A stretch of DNA of 37,522 nt from a virus, in the IMG/VR virus record IMGVR_UViG_3300032245_000448, positions 1 through 37,522 of that record; one strand, written 5' to 3'. A model generated the notes under the pieces. That model was not told the origin of the DNA. It saw nothing but the letters and a program-made list of their open reading frames with translations, and did no database searches. Positions 1-8,949 of the stretch are shown in pieces. Both the position numbers and the translations under genes were made by a program. The number at the start of each line of letters is the position of its first letter. Positions within the stretch are counted from its first letter, which is position 1.

Positions 1-43
1 CCCAATCTTTCACAAAAGGGGTTTTGAAAGGGGGGTGTCCAAA
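1..43 (+). promoter_or_regulatory. Leader upstream of terS with strong SD; possible cos/pac neighbourhood
   Basis: This 43-base leader contains an A-rich then G-rich tract at 27-35 that is a strong Shine-Dalgarno site for the ATG at 44. Bases 1-27 also continue, in frame, the small ORF that begins at 37487 if the molecule is circular. In cos phages the cohesive-end site lies just upstream of terS, so the physical ends could be here. The octamer AAGGGGTT occurs both here (about 17-24) and near the right end (about 37510-37517). No long terminal repeat is visible. Confidence 0.45.
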
Positions 44-517
44 ATGACTGCACGCATTCCAGCCGAAGTTCATTTAATTCATGGAACTAAAGGTGAAAAA
101 ATGGGAACGCTCCTTCCCGAAACTGTTAAAAAACGAATTCCCAAATCCGAGTGGATGGACAATCCCGAAGCCTGGAGCAAAGAAAGATTTTATAACGAAA
201 CTGCTGATTATCTTTTTGAAGTCTATGGCATAGGTTCAGATCAAGAGCGACATACTTTAACTATGCTGACAGATCAGATTGATACCTATGTTGATTGCAA
301 TCGTCATATAGCCGTTGAAGGTTTGGTCGTTCATTTTAATGACGGAAAAACTGTAGGTCCATCACCTTATGTTTCTATTCGCAAAGAAGCTCTTAAACAA
401 ATTATTCTTTTAATGAATGAGCTTGGGCTTACTCCAAAATCAAGATTAGCAAAACCATCAACTATGCCAAGTTCTACTTTAGGCAAATTAATGTTAGGAC
501 CACAAGTTAAAAGATGA
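44..517 (+). CDS. terS: Terminase small subunit, P27-like
   Basis: The 157-residue product is a likely small terminase subunit, which recognises packaging-site DNA and hands it to the large subunit. Support is the position directly before terL, the usual length of the P27 family, and the C-terminal helix followed by a 'LGLTPKSR' stretch, which matches the family's usual 'GltPssR' signature. An upstream GTG at 35 is in frame but lies inside the G-rich SD tract at 27-35. The ATG at 44 sits 8-9 bases after that tract and is the better start. The gene overlaps terL by ATGA, so the two are probably translated together. Confidence 0.85.
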   Translation: MTARIPAEVHLIHGTKGEKMGTLLPETVKKRIPKSEWMDNPEAWSKERFYNETADYLFEVYGIGSDQERHTLTMLTDQIDTYVDCNRHIAVEGLVVHFNDGKTVGPSPYVSIRKEALKQIILLMNELGLTPKSRLAKPSTMPSSTLGKLMLGPQVKR

Positions 518-2172
518 GTTATTTAATTGGGGTTCAATATGCTCAAGATGTAGTTAAGGGCAATATTGAAGTTTGCAATAATATAAAATTAGCATGTCAA
601 AGATTTTTAAACTTTATGGAAGACAAGCATTGGGAATATGAATTCTTTCCCGAATATGTCGAGCATGTATTAGATTTTGTATCTATCTTAAAACACACTA
701 AAGGACCTGACGCTGGAAAGCCAATTGTCCTTGAACCTTTCCAAGTTTTACTTCTTTGTGGAATTTATGGATTCCGTCACAAAAAAGATCATGAAAAAAG
801 AATGACAACTGATGTTGTTGTTTTTATTCCTCGCAAAGCTGGCAAATCAACTTTAACTGCAGTCATAGGTTTATATGAATTAGCATTTAATGAAGCTGGC
901 GCTGAAGTATTTACTTTGGCTACCAATCGCGAACAAGCCACTATTGTTTTTGATGCTGCACGATCCATGGTTGAATCTATGCCTGATGAAGTTAAAGAAT
1001 GGTATCGAGTTTCTAAATATGAAATTGGAAAAGCTAATGATAGCCAAACAATGTTCCGAGCTTTATCAAGAGACAATAAAAAATCAGGCGATGGTAAAAA
1101 TGCATCTTGCGCCATAATTGATGAAGCAGCTCAAATTGTGGATCGCAATAGTATAGAGGTTATATTTTCAGGCATGGTCGCTCGAAAAAATCCATTAAGA
1201 ATTTATATAACAACTGCATCATTTACTAAAGACACAAAGTTTTTTGAAGACTTAACTGCTTTTGAAGCAATGCTTAATGGTGATGCGCCTGACAATCCGC
1301 ATTGGTTTGGTTTGTTATATGGACTTGATCCGCAGGATAATTGGAAAGATGAATCCACCTGGGCTAAAGCAAATCCTATGCATGGCATTTCTGTATATCA
1401 AGAAGCGATTAAAGAACGATGCGAACAAGCTAAATTAAAACCAGCAGCACTTAATGAGTTTCTTTGTAAAACTCTTAATGTTTATGTTTCTGCTAACACC
1501 GCATGGATTGATCGCGAATATTGGGATAAATCTATTGGCGAAGATCAAGGCGATCCTGAAGAAGTATTTATTGGATTTGATTTGGCAGCAACTCGCGACT
1601 TAAATGCAGTTTGTGTATTAAAACGATATGCGGAAGATAATTACTTTGCAGACTTTAAATTCTTTTTGCCTGAAGAAGCACTTAATCTAATTCCTACTCA
1701 CTATAAAGGAATATTTGAACAAGCGGTTCAATCTAAAATACTTCATATTACTGAAGGCAATGTTATGGATGATCGAGAGATATCCGAATGGATAAAACAA
1801 CAAGCGACACTTTATAATGTTAAGGAAGTAGGGTATGATGCTTATAACGCAGCATCTTTAATTGCAAGATTACATGATGCAAGCATTCCTGTTAAAAAAG
1901 TTGGACAAGGAATGGCAGTTTTAAGTAATCCTTCCAAGCATGTTGAGAAACTTATCATGCAGAATCAGATAAAACACAATGGCAATCCTTTCCTTGGATG
2001 GCAGTTAGGCAATTGTGAAGTTTATGAAGATGTGAATGGAAATATTAAGATTCGTAAGAACGAAGCTGATAAATCAGCCAAGGTTGATGGTATAATAGCG
2101 CTTATTATTGCGATGCATTGCTCACTAGATCATCCATTGTCTTCTACTTCGTTTGGATTTAGAAGCATATAA
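514..2172 (+). CDS. terL: Terminase large subunit (ATPase/nuclease)
   Basis: This 552-residue protein is the DNA-packaging motor, which docks on the portal and cuts concatemeric DNA. The N-terminal ATPase shows a Walker A-like PRKAGKST at about 106-113 and a Walker B CAIIDEAAQ at about 199-207. The C-terminal RNase H-like nuclease begins with IGFDLAATRDL near residue 353, whose Asp is the first expected metal ligand. Further acidic positions lie in 'VGYDAYN' and near 'KVDGII' at the C-terminus. Length and motif order fit the Terminase_1/HK97 type often found with P27 small subunits. It overlaps terS by four bases and is followed after nine bases by the portal gene. Confidence 0.96.
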   Translation: MSYLIGVQYAQDVVKGNIEVCNNIKLACQRFLNFMEDKHWEYEFFPEYVEHVLDFVSILKHTKGPDAGKPIVLEPFQVLLLCGIYGFRHKKDHEKRMTTDVVVFIPRKAGKSTLTAVIGLYELAFNEAGAEVFTLATNREQATIVFDAARSMVESMPDEVKEWYRVSKYEIGKANDSQTMFRALSRDNKKSGDGKNASCAIIDEAAQIVDRNSIEVIFSGMVARKNPLRIYITTASFTKDTKFFEDLTAFEAMLNGDAPDNPHWFGLLYGLDPQDNWKDESTWAKANPMHGISVYQEAIKERCEQAKLKPAALNEFLCKTLNVYVSANTAWIDREYWDKSIGEDQGDPEEVFIGFDLAATRDLNAVCVLKRYAEDNYFADFKFFLPEEALNLIPTHYKGIFEQAVQSKILHITEGNVMDDREISEWIKQQATLYNVKEVGYDAYNAASLIARLHDASIPVKKVGQGMAVLSNPSKHVEKLIMQNQIKHNGNPFLGWQLGNCEVYEDVNGNIKIRKNEADKSAKVDGIIALIIAMHCSLDHPLSSTSFGFRSI

Positions 2173-2181
2173 AGGAAAAAC

Positions 2182-3591
2182 ATGGCTATATTAGATATTT
2201 TCAAAAGAAAATCAAACAAAACCGCTCAAGAAAGTAATACTCTTTTTGGTCAAACTGCCCTTGGTAACAACATTTTACGCAATGTTTCAGGTCAGAAACA
2301 ACAAGCCAACAATCAATTATTATATGTAACTACAAGCTCTGTCAATACTGCAGGTCGCGTTGTCGATATGTCAATGCTATCTCGCAACTCAACTGTAATG
2401 GCTTGTGTCAATGCAAAAGCTAGAGCATTAGCTCAATTGCCTATTAAAATCATGGCTTATGATGAAAATGGCAAATTAGTTGATGCAGTAACAGATTCTA
2501 AAGTATCCGCAAGAGACAAAGCTAAAGCTAAAGCGGTATATAACTTATTAAACAATCCAAACAATTATCAATCAGCCTATGAGTTTTGGTATCAATGGTC
2601 AATGTGGTATGACTTATCAGGTGAAACATTTACTGCTTTATGGCGCAAAGAGCAATCTAATCCTACATTAACTCCAATGGAAATGTATTTATTAGATTCA
2701 ACTCTAATTACTGCACAAATTACACCAACTCGTTATCCTACTTATAGACTTTCAACTTCTACTTATGGCTTTAATAAAGATGAACCATTAGAATATTTCC
2801 AAGTTATTCATGCTTCAGAAATGGCATGGCAAGGTAGCGCAGGCTTCAATAAAGGCGTTTTGGCAGCAGAACTTGTATCTTTAGATCAAGACATTGATTT
2901 ATATTCAAACTTCATCATGCTCAACGGCGCAAAGCCTAGCGGTATGTTTGTAACAGATCAAGTTATTCCTGATGCTAAATTTAAAGAAATCGCAGCAAGA
3001 CTTAAAGAAGCATGGTCTTCATTAACAGGATCAAGCTCAACAGATTTATCTAAACCAGGTCAAGGCATGTTATTAGATCAAGGCATGAAATATATGCCAC
3101 TTAATATGCTAACCCTTCAAGATGCTGACGCAAGAGAATTAAAAACTCAAACTATGAAGCGTATCTGCGGATTGTTTGGTGTTCCGCCAGCAATGATTGG
3201 TATTGCAGATCAAAAATACAATAACACTCAAACAATGCTTGATGAATTCTATAAATCAACAATGTTGCCACTTATTACTAACATTCAACAAAAATTTAAA
3301 ACTTCATTATTAGCTGGCTATCCAAATCTTTGTATTGAATTCCAAACACAAGATTTTCTTAAAGGCGCACCGTTAGATCAAATGAACTATGCCGTAGCAG
3401 GTGTAAATGCTGGTATAATGACACCTAATGAAGCAAGAGAATATTTAGGAAAACAAAACCTAGATAATGCTGACGAATTAAAAGATACATCAAAACAAGC
3501 CAAACCTATTAGCGGCACTTCACCTCAAGATACAGGTGGCGGTGGCAATACTTCTAGCGTTGGTCGCACAGGTCAGGCAGGTAAAGCCTAA
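2182..3591 (+). CDS. Portal protein, HK97 family
   Basis: The 469-residue product is the dodecameric portal at the head vertex through which DNA enters and leaves. HK97-type features include the N-terminal 'NSTVMACVNAKARALAQLP' stretch, a central 'SGETFTALWR' region, and the clip/crown segment ending 'RICGLFGVPPAMIG' followed by 'NTQTMLDEFYKSTMLPL'. The C-terminal tail is low in complexity and Gly/Ser-rich. An SD (AAAGGAAAAAC) precedes the ATG. The stop shares its last A with the ATG of a 36-residue ORF at 3591, so coupled translation is likely. Confidence 0.95.
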   Translation: MAILDIFKRKSNKTAQESNTLFGQTALGNNILRNVSGQKQQANNQLLYVTTSSVNTAGRVVDMSMLSRNSTVMACVNAKARALAQLPIKIMAYDENGKLVDAVTDSKVSARDKAKAKAVYNLLNNPNNYQSAYEFWYQWSMWYDLSGETFTALWRKEQSNPTLTPMEMYLLDSTLITAQITPTRYPTYRLSTSTYGFNKDEPLEYFQVIHASEMAWQGSAGFNKGVLAAELVSLDQDIDLYSNFIMLNGAKPSGMFVTDQVIPDAKFKEIAARLKEAWSSLTGSSSTDLSKPGQGMLLDQGMKYMPLNMLTLQDADARELKTQTMKRICGLFGVPPAMIGIADQKYNNTQTMLDEFYKSTMLPLITNIQQKFKTSLLAGYPNLCIEFQTQDFLKGAPLDQMNYAVAGVNAGIMTPNEAREYLGKQNLDNADELKDTSKQAKPISGTSPQDTGGGGNTSSVGRTGQAGKA

Positions 3592-3701
3592 TGACATTAA
3601 AAGAGTTACTCGATAAATTAACCCAACAGGCTAAAAAGAGAAAACCTCAACCTGTTGAAACTAACGGAATGAAAAATAAGGGAGTGCCAATCAATGACTG
3701 A
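3591..3701 (+). CDS. Small basic protein between portal and protease
   Basis: This is a 36-residue ORF, basic and lacking hydrophobic segments, starting on the portal stop codon (TAATG) and overlapping the protease start by eight bases. Tight overlap on both sides suggests it is translated. I recognise no family. It starts MTLKELLDKL with a short amphipathic helix and is then Lys/Pro-rich. It may be a real small head-assembly protein, or a coupling ORF that carries ribosomes from the portal to the protease gene. Its position between portal and protease is constrained, but its function is unknown. Confidence 0.5.
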   Translation: MTLKELLDKLTQQAKKRKPQPVETNGMKNKGVPIND

Positions 3702-4494
3702 AATTAATAAATCTAATTTCGAAAAGTTCTTTTTCGAATCTAAAGTAGCGTTAGGTGTTAAAGCCGATGAATCTGCTGATGCTAGTGGCATGATTGAAGC
3801 TACAGTAACAACATGGGGCGCTCGCGAAGGCGCTGATGGTCGCAGATTTAATTATCAACCTGAAGGCTTTGCACAATGGGCTGATGAATTTGCTAAATCA
3901 GGTAAACCATTGCCAATGTTCTTTCAACACAATGATATGAACATGCCTGTAGGCGAATGGCAAGAATTTGAATTTACAGATAAAGGTATGAATGCAAAAG
4001 GCAGATTATTTACAAACACAACTGCTGGTAAAGACCTTTATACAATTATGAAAGAATCACCAAACATGGTTGGCGGTGTTTCTGTTGGTGCTTATGCTGA
4101 TGAATTTAAAATGGTTGATGCTGAAGGTATGGATGATGATTCTGATGAAGCATATTTCCAAATTACTAAAGGCGGATTAAGAGAAGTATCGATTGTTATG
4201 CAACCTAACAATCTTGAATGCAATATCTCGAAATTAGAGTGCTTTAGAGCCGATGGTTCTTTAGACTTAAAACTAATCGAGAAAGCATTGCGTGATGCAA
4301 AACTTTCAAGAAAAGATGCGACCACCGCGTCTTCAATTTTCAAACAAATTTTAGCAACTCGTGATGAGACTAAAGTTGAAGTTGAAAATACACCTATTCA
4401 GAGTGATGCTGATGCGGTGGTAGATGAGAACGAAGCAATCCTTAAAGCAATTGAGGAACGCGAACTTCTTAAAAAACTTAACAATCGTAAATAA
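3694..4494 (+). CDS. Prohead protease, HK97 (U35/S78) type
   Basis: The 266-residue product is the maturation protease that cleaves the capsid delta domain inside the prohead. It shows a candidate catalytic His at 79 in FFQHNDMNMPVGEW, a Ser at 130 in VGGVSVGA, and the family's 'LREVSIVMQPNN' block at about 162-173. The acidic, Ala/Glu-rich C-terminal part after about 200 probably acts as an internal scaffold or self-cleavage region. It lies directly before the major capsid gene, as in HK97. The protein it serves is the 448-residue capsid protein, which keeps an N-terminal coiled coil. The second capsid paralogue appears to lack this substrate region. Confidence 0.93.
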   Translation: MTEINKSNFEKFFFESKVALGVKADESADASGMIEATVTTWGAREGADGRRFNYQPEGFAQWADEFAKSGKPLPMFFQHNDMNMPVGEWQEFEFTDKGMNAKGRLFTNTTAGKDLYTIMKESPNMVGGVSVGAYADEFKMVDAEGMDDDSDEAYFQITKGGLREVSIVMQPNNLECNISKLECFRADGSLDLKLIEKALRDAKLSRKDATTASSIFKQILATRDETKVEVENTPIQSDADAVVDENEAILKAIEERELLKKLNNRK

Positions 4495-4503
4495 GGATAA
4501 ATC

Positions 4504-5850
4504 ATGTCAGAAAAAATTATTGAAAAATTAGATGCTATTGAAGCAGCTAATTTAGCAAAAGTTGAAGAAGTAACTGCTTCAGTTGATGCTAAACTTGCTG
4601 AAACAGTAGCTTCATTCGATGAGAAAGTTGCTGCACTTGAAGCTAAAGTTGCTTCAGTTCAAGCTCCTTCAACAATCAAAACATACACATCAATCAGCCA
4701 AGAAGTTAATCGTATGGTTAAAGGTCAATTAGCTGAATTCGTTAAAGGCGCTGGTCGCGTTGAAAAAGAAATCAAACTCTTTGAAGATGCTGGTCAATAC
4801 GATGCTTACATGAAAGAAGCTTCAGCTTTAACAGGTTCAGGCGCTGGTGTTGGTGGTAGAACTGCTTATGATCCTGTATTCGTTGCATTGCGTTTAGCTA
4901 ATCCTATGCGCGGTGTTTCAAGAGCAGTTGCAACTGATGGTTCAACATATCAATTCCGTGCTAAAACAGGCAATGCTGGTGCAATGTGGGGCTATCCTGT
5001 TAATAACAACACTTCTTCAGGTGCTAACCCAACTACTGAAGCAACAACAATTTGGCAATTGACACTTCAAGACTTAAATACACAGTTCCCAATCAGAACT
5101 GCTGCTCTTGACGATATCGATGGTCTTGAATCTAATGTTGTTAGCGACATGTTGCTTGAGTTCTCACAACAAGAAGCTCTTTCAATGATTCAAAACAACG
5201 ATCAAGGCGTTACATCACTACCTTATGGTGGTTCTAATGGTCTTCGTGGTTTAAATCAATATCCAGGTGCTAACGGAACATACACAGGCGGTTCTACTTC
5301 TACTGCTGCTTATGGTTCTTCAGGCACAGGTTCTACATCAGGTTTACATTCAATCGCAACTTATGACCAATTAACAACCAATGGTGATGGTGGCGTGAAC
5401 AATGTAACTTACAAAGATGTTGTGAACTTTATCTATGCTTTACCACAACAATATTGGACACCAACTGCTAAATTCATTATCAGCCCACTCATGTTAGCTG
5501 GTATTCGTGGTTTAACAGATTCACAAGGTCGCCCAATCTATGTTGATGGTCTTGCTCGTGAAGATGGTATCGTTGGCACATTATTAGGTTTTGATGTTGT
5601 TGTTAATAAATACCTAGATGTTCCATTTATTGATACTGCTGCTGGCACAGATTCTCTCTATCCAATGTATTTTGGTGATTGGAATCGTTGCCACGCAATC
5701 GTTGATCGTTTAAATATGGTTCTACGCCGTTACGATCAAACATTGCCAGGCTATATCACATTCTATGGTGAAAAGCGTTTAGCAACTTCAGTTGTTGATC
5801 CTTTTGCTTTAGTAAGATATAGATCAACTGCAACTGTAACAAAACCATAA
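4504..5850 (+). CDS. Major capsid protein 1 (HK97 fold, with delta domain)
   Basis: This 448-residue capsid protein has an N-terminal Ala/Glu/Lys-rich coiled coil (about residues 1-55). That is the scaffolding delta domain expected to be removed by the upstream protease, probably a little before the 'EASALTGSGAGVGGRT' segment at 105-120. The rest has HK97-type features: an N-arm, Gly-rich loops, a long spine helix region around 'SNVVSDMLLEFSQQEA', and a C-terminal 'YGEKRLATSVVDPFALVRY' strand typical of phage capsids. The SD (AAGGATAAATC) is good and codon use is GC-richer than in small genes nearby, fitting high expression. A hairpin follows, and then a paralogous capsid gene. Confidence 0.93.
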   Translation: MSEKIIEKLDAIEAANLAKVEEVTASVDAKLAETVASFDEKVAALEAKVASVQAPSTIKTYTSISQEVNRMVKGQLAEFVKGAGRVEKEIKLFEDAGQYDAYMKEASALTGSGAGVGGRTAYDPVFVALRLANPMRGVSRAVATDGSTYQFRAKTGNAGAMWGYPVNNNTSSGANPTTEATTIWQLTLQDLNTQFPIRTAALDDIDGLESNVVSDMLLEFSQQEALSMIQNNDQGVTSLPYGGSNGLRGLNQYPGANGTYTGGSTSTAAYGSSGTGSTSGLHSIATYDQLTTNGDGGVNNVTYKDVVNFIYALPQQYWTPTAKFIISPLMLAGIRGLTDSQGRPIYVDGLAREDGIVGTLLGFDVVVNKYLDVPFIDTAAGTDSLYPMYFGDWNRCHAIVDRLNMVLRRYDQTLPGYITFYGEKRLATSVVDPFALVRYRSTATVTKP

Positions 5851-5872
5851 TTTAAAAATATGGTCATGGAAA

Positions 5873-5890
5873 GGGCGGAGCAATCCGCCC
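5873..5890 (+). terminator. Hairpin between the two capsid genes
   Basis: A 7-bp perfect stem GGGCGGA/TCCGCCC encloses a GCAA tetraloop and is followed by CTTCTTTAATT. It looks like a weak intrinsic terminator or an RNA-processing or stabilising hairpin, since the T run is interrupted. It lies after the first capsid gene and 27 bases before the second. Partial termination or transcript stabilisation could set the ratio of the two capsid proteins. Confidence 0.6.
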
Positions 5891-5917
5891 CTTCTTTAAT
5901 TAATTTAGGAAAGAAAA

Positions 5918-6970
5918 ATGAATACATCTGAAAGAATTTTAAACGGCATTAAGACTGCATTAACTGAAGGCGAAGCTAAAGTTAATCTTTTTGAAGAAAA
6001 AGCCCAGGATGTTAAAGAAGCTTCAACGCTTACAGGTTCAGGTTTAGATATTGGTGGTAGAACTTACTTTGATGACGCTTTTGCGGCTTTGCGTTTAGCA
6101 AATCCTTTCAGAATTGGCGCTCGTCAAGTTAAATACACAGGTTCTGCTGCTCAATTCGTAGCCAAAACAGGTAACGCAGCGAACTCAACGAATCCATGGT
6201 TATATGCGGTGGTTCCTGATAGTGGTAGCCCAAATATTGCTACCAATACATGGCAACTACCAACAAGAGTTATTGCAGCTCAACTTCCAATTAGAAGTGC
6301 TGCATTAAGCGATATTAATGGTTTAGATACTGCAATCGTAACTGATTTAATGCTTGAATTTAGTCAATTAGAAGCTGCTTCTATGGCATTAAACAACGAT
6401 CAATCAGGATCAACAACAACTTCAACAGGCGGTGTAAATGGTTTAAGGGGTTTAGATACTTACTTAAAAAGCACATCCGCTGCATCATACGGCACAAGCG
6501 GAACTGCAATCACAAATGGAATTCATACAATTGTTTATGAATCAGTTGATTCAGTTGCTCCAACTTATGATGATTTAGTTAATACACTAAACAAATTGCC
6601 AGCTCAATATTGGTATAGACCAAATACAGCATGGCACATGCATCCAGGTTTAATTGCTCTTTTAAGAGAAATGAAAGCTACAGGCGGTTTACCATTATTA
6701 TTTGAAGTAGGTGATGGTGATGGCGGTGCAGTAACTCATATTTTTGGAATTCCTGTAATTCCTAATTCATATCTTGCAGCTCCAGGCGCTGGTGGTTTAA
6801 TGGGCGTTATTGCAGATTGGGATCAGTTTTTAACAATCGCTGATGCTGAAGACATGAATATTAAAATGTTTGAGCAAACACAACCTGGCACAGTAACGCT
6901 ATATGCGGAAAAACGATTAGTTTCAACAGTTCGTAATCCGTTTGCTGGCGTTTATATGATCGGAGCATAA
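5918..6970 (+). CDS. Second HK97-fold capsid protein (paralogue without delta domain)
   Basis: The 350-residue protein is clearly paralogous to the preceding major capsid protein. 'EASTLTGSGLDIGGRTYFDD' at 34-53 aligns with residues 105-124 there, followed by matching 'AALRLANPF', 'KTGNA', 'TDLMLEFSQLEAASM', 'NNDQ', 'GVNGLRGL' and the C-terminal 'YAEKRLVSTVRNPFAGV'. It lacks about 70 N-terminal residues, including the coiled-coil delta domain, and the loops between 'NNDQ' and the C-terminus differ. It could be a vertex or minor capsomer component, as gp24 is beside gp23 in T4, or a redundant subunit. It has its own SD (TTAGGAAAGAAAA). The frame is intact, so it is not a decaying copy. Confidence 0.88.
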   Translation: MNTSERILNGIKTALTEGEAKVNLFEEKAQDVKEASTLTGSGLDIGGRTYFDDAFAALRLANPFRIGARQVKYTGSAAQFVAKTGNAANSTNPWLYAVVPDSGSPNIATNTWQLPTRVIAAQLPIRSAALSDINGLDTAIVTDLMLEFSQLEAASMALNNDQSGSTTTSTGGVNGLRGLDTYLKSTSAASYGTSGTAITNGIHTIVYESVDSVAPTYDDLVNTLNKLPAQYWYRPNTAWHMHPGLIALLREMKATGGLPLLFEVGDGDGGAVTHIFGIPVIPNSYLAAPGAGGLMGVIADWDQFLTIADAEDMNIKMFEQTQPGTVTLYAEKRLVSTVRNPFAGVYMIGA

Positions 6971-6973
6971 TAA

Positions 6974-7639
6974 ATGGCTGATACGCTTGGACAAGTTCCT
7001 TATGCGGCAACTCGCAACCCGTTTAACTATGAAAAAGTTGAACAAATTGCTAGAGACTTAACTACTAATTGGCTTACTTTAGATGAAATCACCAATCAAT
7101 TAAATTTGTTTGGTGACGAATCTCAAGATGCTTATTTAAATGGTTTAGAATTAGCAGTAAGAATGCATATTGAGGATTATCTCGGTATGTCTATTTTTCC
7201 TACTTCTTATCGAGTTTATTATAATGTTTCATCTTTATATGCAAGTCCTGTATGTTTAGATTTGCCTGAAGTATCTTATAAAGATAACTTTAATTCAGGT
7301 GGCATTGTTATAAATAAAGTTGCTTACTATAACGGAAATACTCCAAGCTTATTAGTGTCTTTAACTGCTAATGACTATTACTACGATGTCACAGGAAATA
7401 AAGTTATTCTTCCTAATGGCACTCCTAGCAATATCAGCATGAATAGAACAAGTCCTTTAGTTATTGAATACACAGTTAATCCTAATTTTTTACAAGCTTA
7501 TCCTGTGATTAAACAAGCAGGTTTATTATTATTAACTCATCTTTATAATAATCGATCAGAAACAACTTTAACTAAACTTCAAGCTATTCCTTATGGTGTG
7601 GATGCCCTTTTAAGACCTTATAAACCATTGGTGATGTAA
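6974..7639 (+). CDS. Head-tail connector, gp6-like
   Basis: The 221-residue protein resembles the HK97 gp6/SPP1 gp15 connector ring that binds under the portal. The N-terminal half has the helical pattern of that family, 'LDEITNQLNLFGDESQDAYLNGLELAVRMHIEDYLG', and the C-terminal half ends in a helix with 'PVIKQAGLLLLTHLYNNR'. An extra beta-rich insert lies between these helices (about 75-170), making it longer than the compact 100-residue versions. It starts three bases after the second capsid gene and is followed immediately by the head-closure gene. Confidence 0.75.
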   Translation: MADTLGQVPYAATRNPFNYEKVEQIARDLTTNWLTLDEITNQLNLFGDESQDAYLNGLELAVRMHIEDYLGMSIFPTSYRVYYNVSSLYASPVCLDLPEVSYKDNFNSGGIVINKVAYYNGNTPSLLVSLTANDYYYDVTGNKVILPNGTPSNISMNRTSPLVIEYTVNPNFLQAYPVIKQAGLLLLTHLYNNRSETTLTKLQAIPYGVDALLRPYKPLVM

Positions 7640-7984
7640 ATGGCTATTAAACGCTATGAGAATGTGGATGTGAATACTCTCACCTTCGGCACCGATGCTT
7701 ATGGTGAATACACAACCACAATTACAAAGAAATTTACTACTAGACCTTTAGTGTCTGATGTAAAAAATTCACTTGCTATTACGGAAAGATATCGTATATA
7801 TCAAGATTTAATTCAGTTCACTATGAACTATACGCCTTGGCTTAAAGATATTGTGGACAATCAAAATCTTTATTCTATTACTTGGCGCGGAAAAGATTGG
7901 CGAATTACAGATTGTTTAGAATCTAATGACAGAATGTCTGTAACTTTAATGTGCTATAGATCAGACCCAATTACGAAGGTTTAA
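7640..7984 (+). CDS. Head-closure / head-tail joining protein
   Basis: This 114-residue beta-rich protein is a likely head-tail joining (head-closure) protein of the phage_H_T_join type. The size, the position right after the connector, and the 'YSITWRGKDWRITDCLESNDRMSVTLMCYR' C-terminal half fit that family, in which a short beta barrel ends with 'I.W.G..y.I..' and a strand. The start codon follows the connector stop directly. The assignment rests on gene order plus fold pattern rather than a unique motif. Confidence 0.65.
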   Translation: MAIKRYENVDVNTLTFGTDAYGEYTTTITKKFTTRPLVSDVKNSLAITERYRIYQDLIQFTMNYTPWLKDIVDNQNLYSITWRGKDWRITDCLESNDRMSVTLMCYRSDPITKV

Positions 7985-7985
7985 T

Positions 7986-8408
7986 ATGGCTACTCAACAG
8001 AATGTAAATGATTACGCACAGTCGATACAATGGCAGTTAAGTGATATAATATCGCCTATACCTGTGTATGCTAATTTCAATAGAAATTTTGCTACCCAGC
8101 CTGACTTTGTAACATGGCAATTAAGAAATGTGCATCAGCCCGTTTATACAGGCACTTTACAAAGCAATAAAGGTATTGATACACCTATTTTTCAAATGAG
8201 TGTTTTCTCTACTAGCATGGCAAACAGTTTTAATACTGCAAATACTATTTTGCAGGCGCTTCATGGCTATAGTGGAATGTTTGGAAACCCTGCAACAACA
8301 GGATTTTTTATTTCAAAGGCTGATGTAGTGTGGTTATATAATGGATACGACAATGAGATCAATCTATTTAATATATTTATGGATTGCACCTTATACATAC
8401 CAACATAA
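7986..8408 (+). CDS. Probable tail terminator / tail completion protein
   Basis: The 140-residue protein sits between the head-closure gene and the tail-tube gene, where siphophages usually encode the tail terminator (gpU/DUF3168-like). The pattern of an N-terminal helix ('NDYAQSIQWQLSDI'), a strand with 'IPVYANF' and later an alpha/beta section ('FNTANTILQALHGYSG') agrees with that fold. No decisive motif is present. It is one base from the previous stop, so coupled expression is likely. Confidence 0.5.
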   Translation: MATQQNVNDYAQSIQWQLSDIISPIPVYANFNRNFATQPDFVTWQLRNVHQPVYTGTLQSNKGIDTPIFQMSVFSTSMANSFNTANTILQALHGYSGMFGNPATTGFFISKADVVWLYNGYDNEINLFNIFMDCTLYIPT

Positions 8409-8440
8409 GATTTTTTAATTTTTAATGCGAGGAAATAATT

Positions 8441-8932
8441 ATGGCAGCTCCAAATAAAGTCTTACCTGGGTTTAGTGCATCACTTTATGCTCAACCAGGT
8501 GCAACTCCAACAGTTTTAAATTTAACAGAATTAGGAACATGGTCTGATGTTTCAGCTATTGCTATTGATGCAAATTTAGTTCCTGTAGAAGCAGTTCCAG
8601 CTTTTGGTCAAGATGATGCAGTTGCTAACTTCAATGTAGCTGGCGCTCGTCAATCTGATAAGATTCCTACTCAGGCAGCTCCAACATCAATGACAATTAC
8701 TGCAGCTTGGAATCCAGCTAATAGCCAACTTCAATTAATGAGAACTGATGCTTACAATGGCACAATCGACAGAACATTCGTTGTTTTAGCTACAGACGGC
8801 ACAGATTCAGTTGCTTATGCTTTTGTTGGTCGTGTTGGTGAATTTAAAGTTGATCCAAATCCAACTGCTGAAGCTAAATGCATGTTCACAGTTCACCCAC
8901 GCGGTAACTTATACGGCTGGTCAAATAGCTAA
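8441..8932 (+). CDS. Major tail (tube) protein
   Basis: The 163-residue protein is the likely tail-tube subunit that stacks in rings around the tape measure. It is beta-rich, begins with a short Pro/Gly-rich arm, includes 'QAAPTSMTITAAWNPANSQL' and 'DGTDSVAYAFVGRVGEF', and ends with a strand and 'HPRGNLYGW', as in gpV-like tubes. The SD (GCGAGGAAATAATT) is strong. The codon composition is GC-richer than the flanking small genes, which suits an abundant virion protein. Confidence 0.75.
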   Translation: MAAPNKVLPGFSASLYAQPGATPTVLNLTELGTWSDVSAIAIDANLVPVEAVPAFGQDDAVANFNVAGARQSDKIPTQAAPTSMTITAAWNPANSQLQLMRTDAYNGTIDRTFVVLATDGTDSVAYAFVGRVGEFKVDPNPTAEAKCMFTVHPRGNLYGWSNS

Positions 8933-8949
8933 TTAAAAAAGGAAAAGAA

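Noticed and set aside
35-43. GTG start for terS at 35
   Set aside because: This codon is inside the G-rich SD tract; the ATG at 44 has better spacing to it.
789-1115. 108-residue ORF on the minus strand in terL
   Set aside because: It is opposite the Walker A and Walker B region of terL, has no SD, and has low-complexity composition expected of an antisense shadow.
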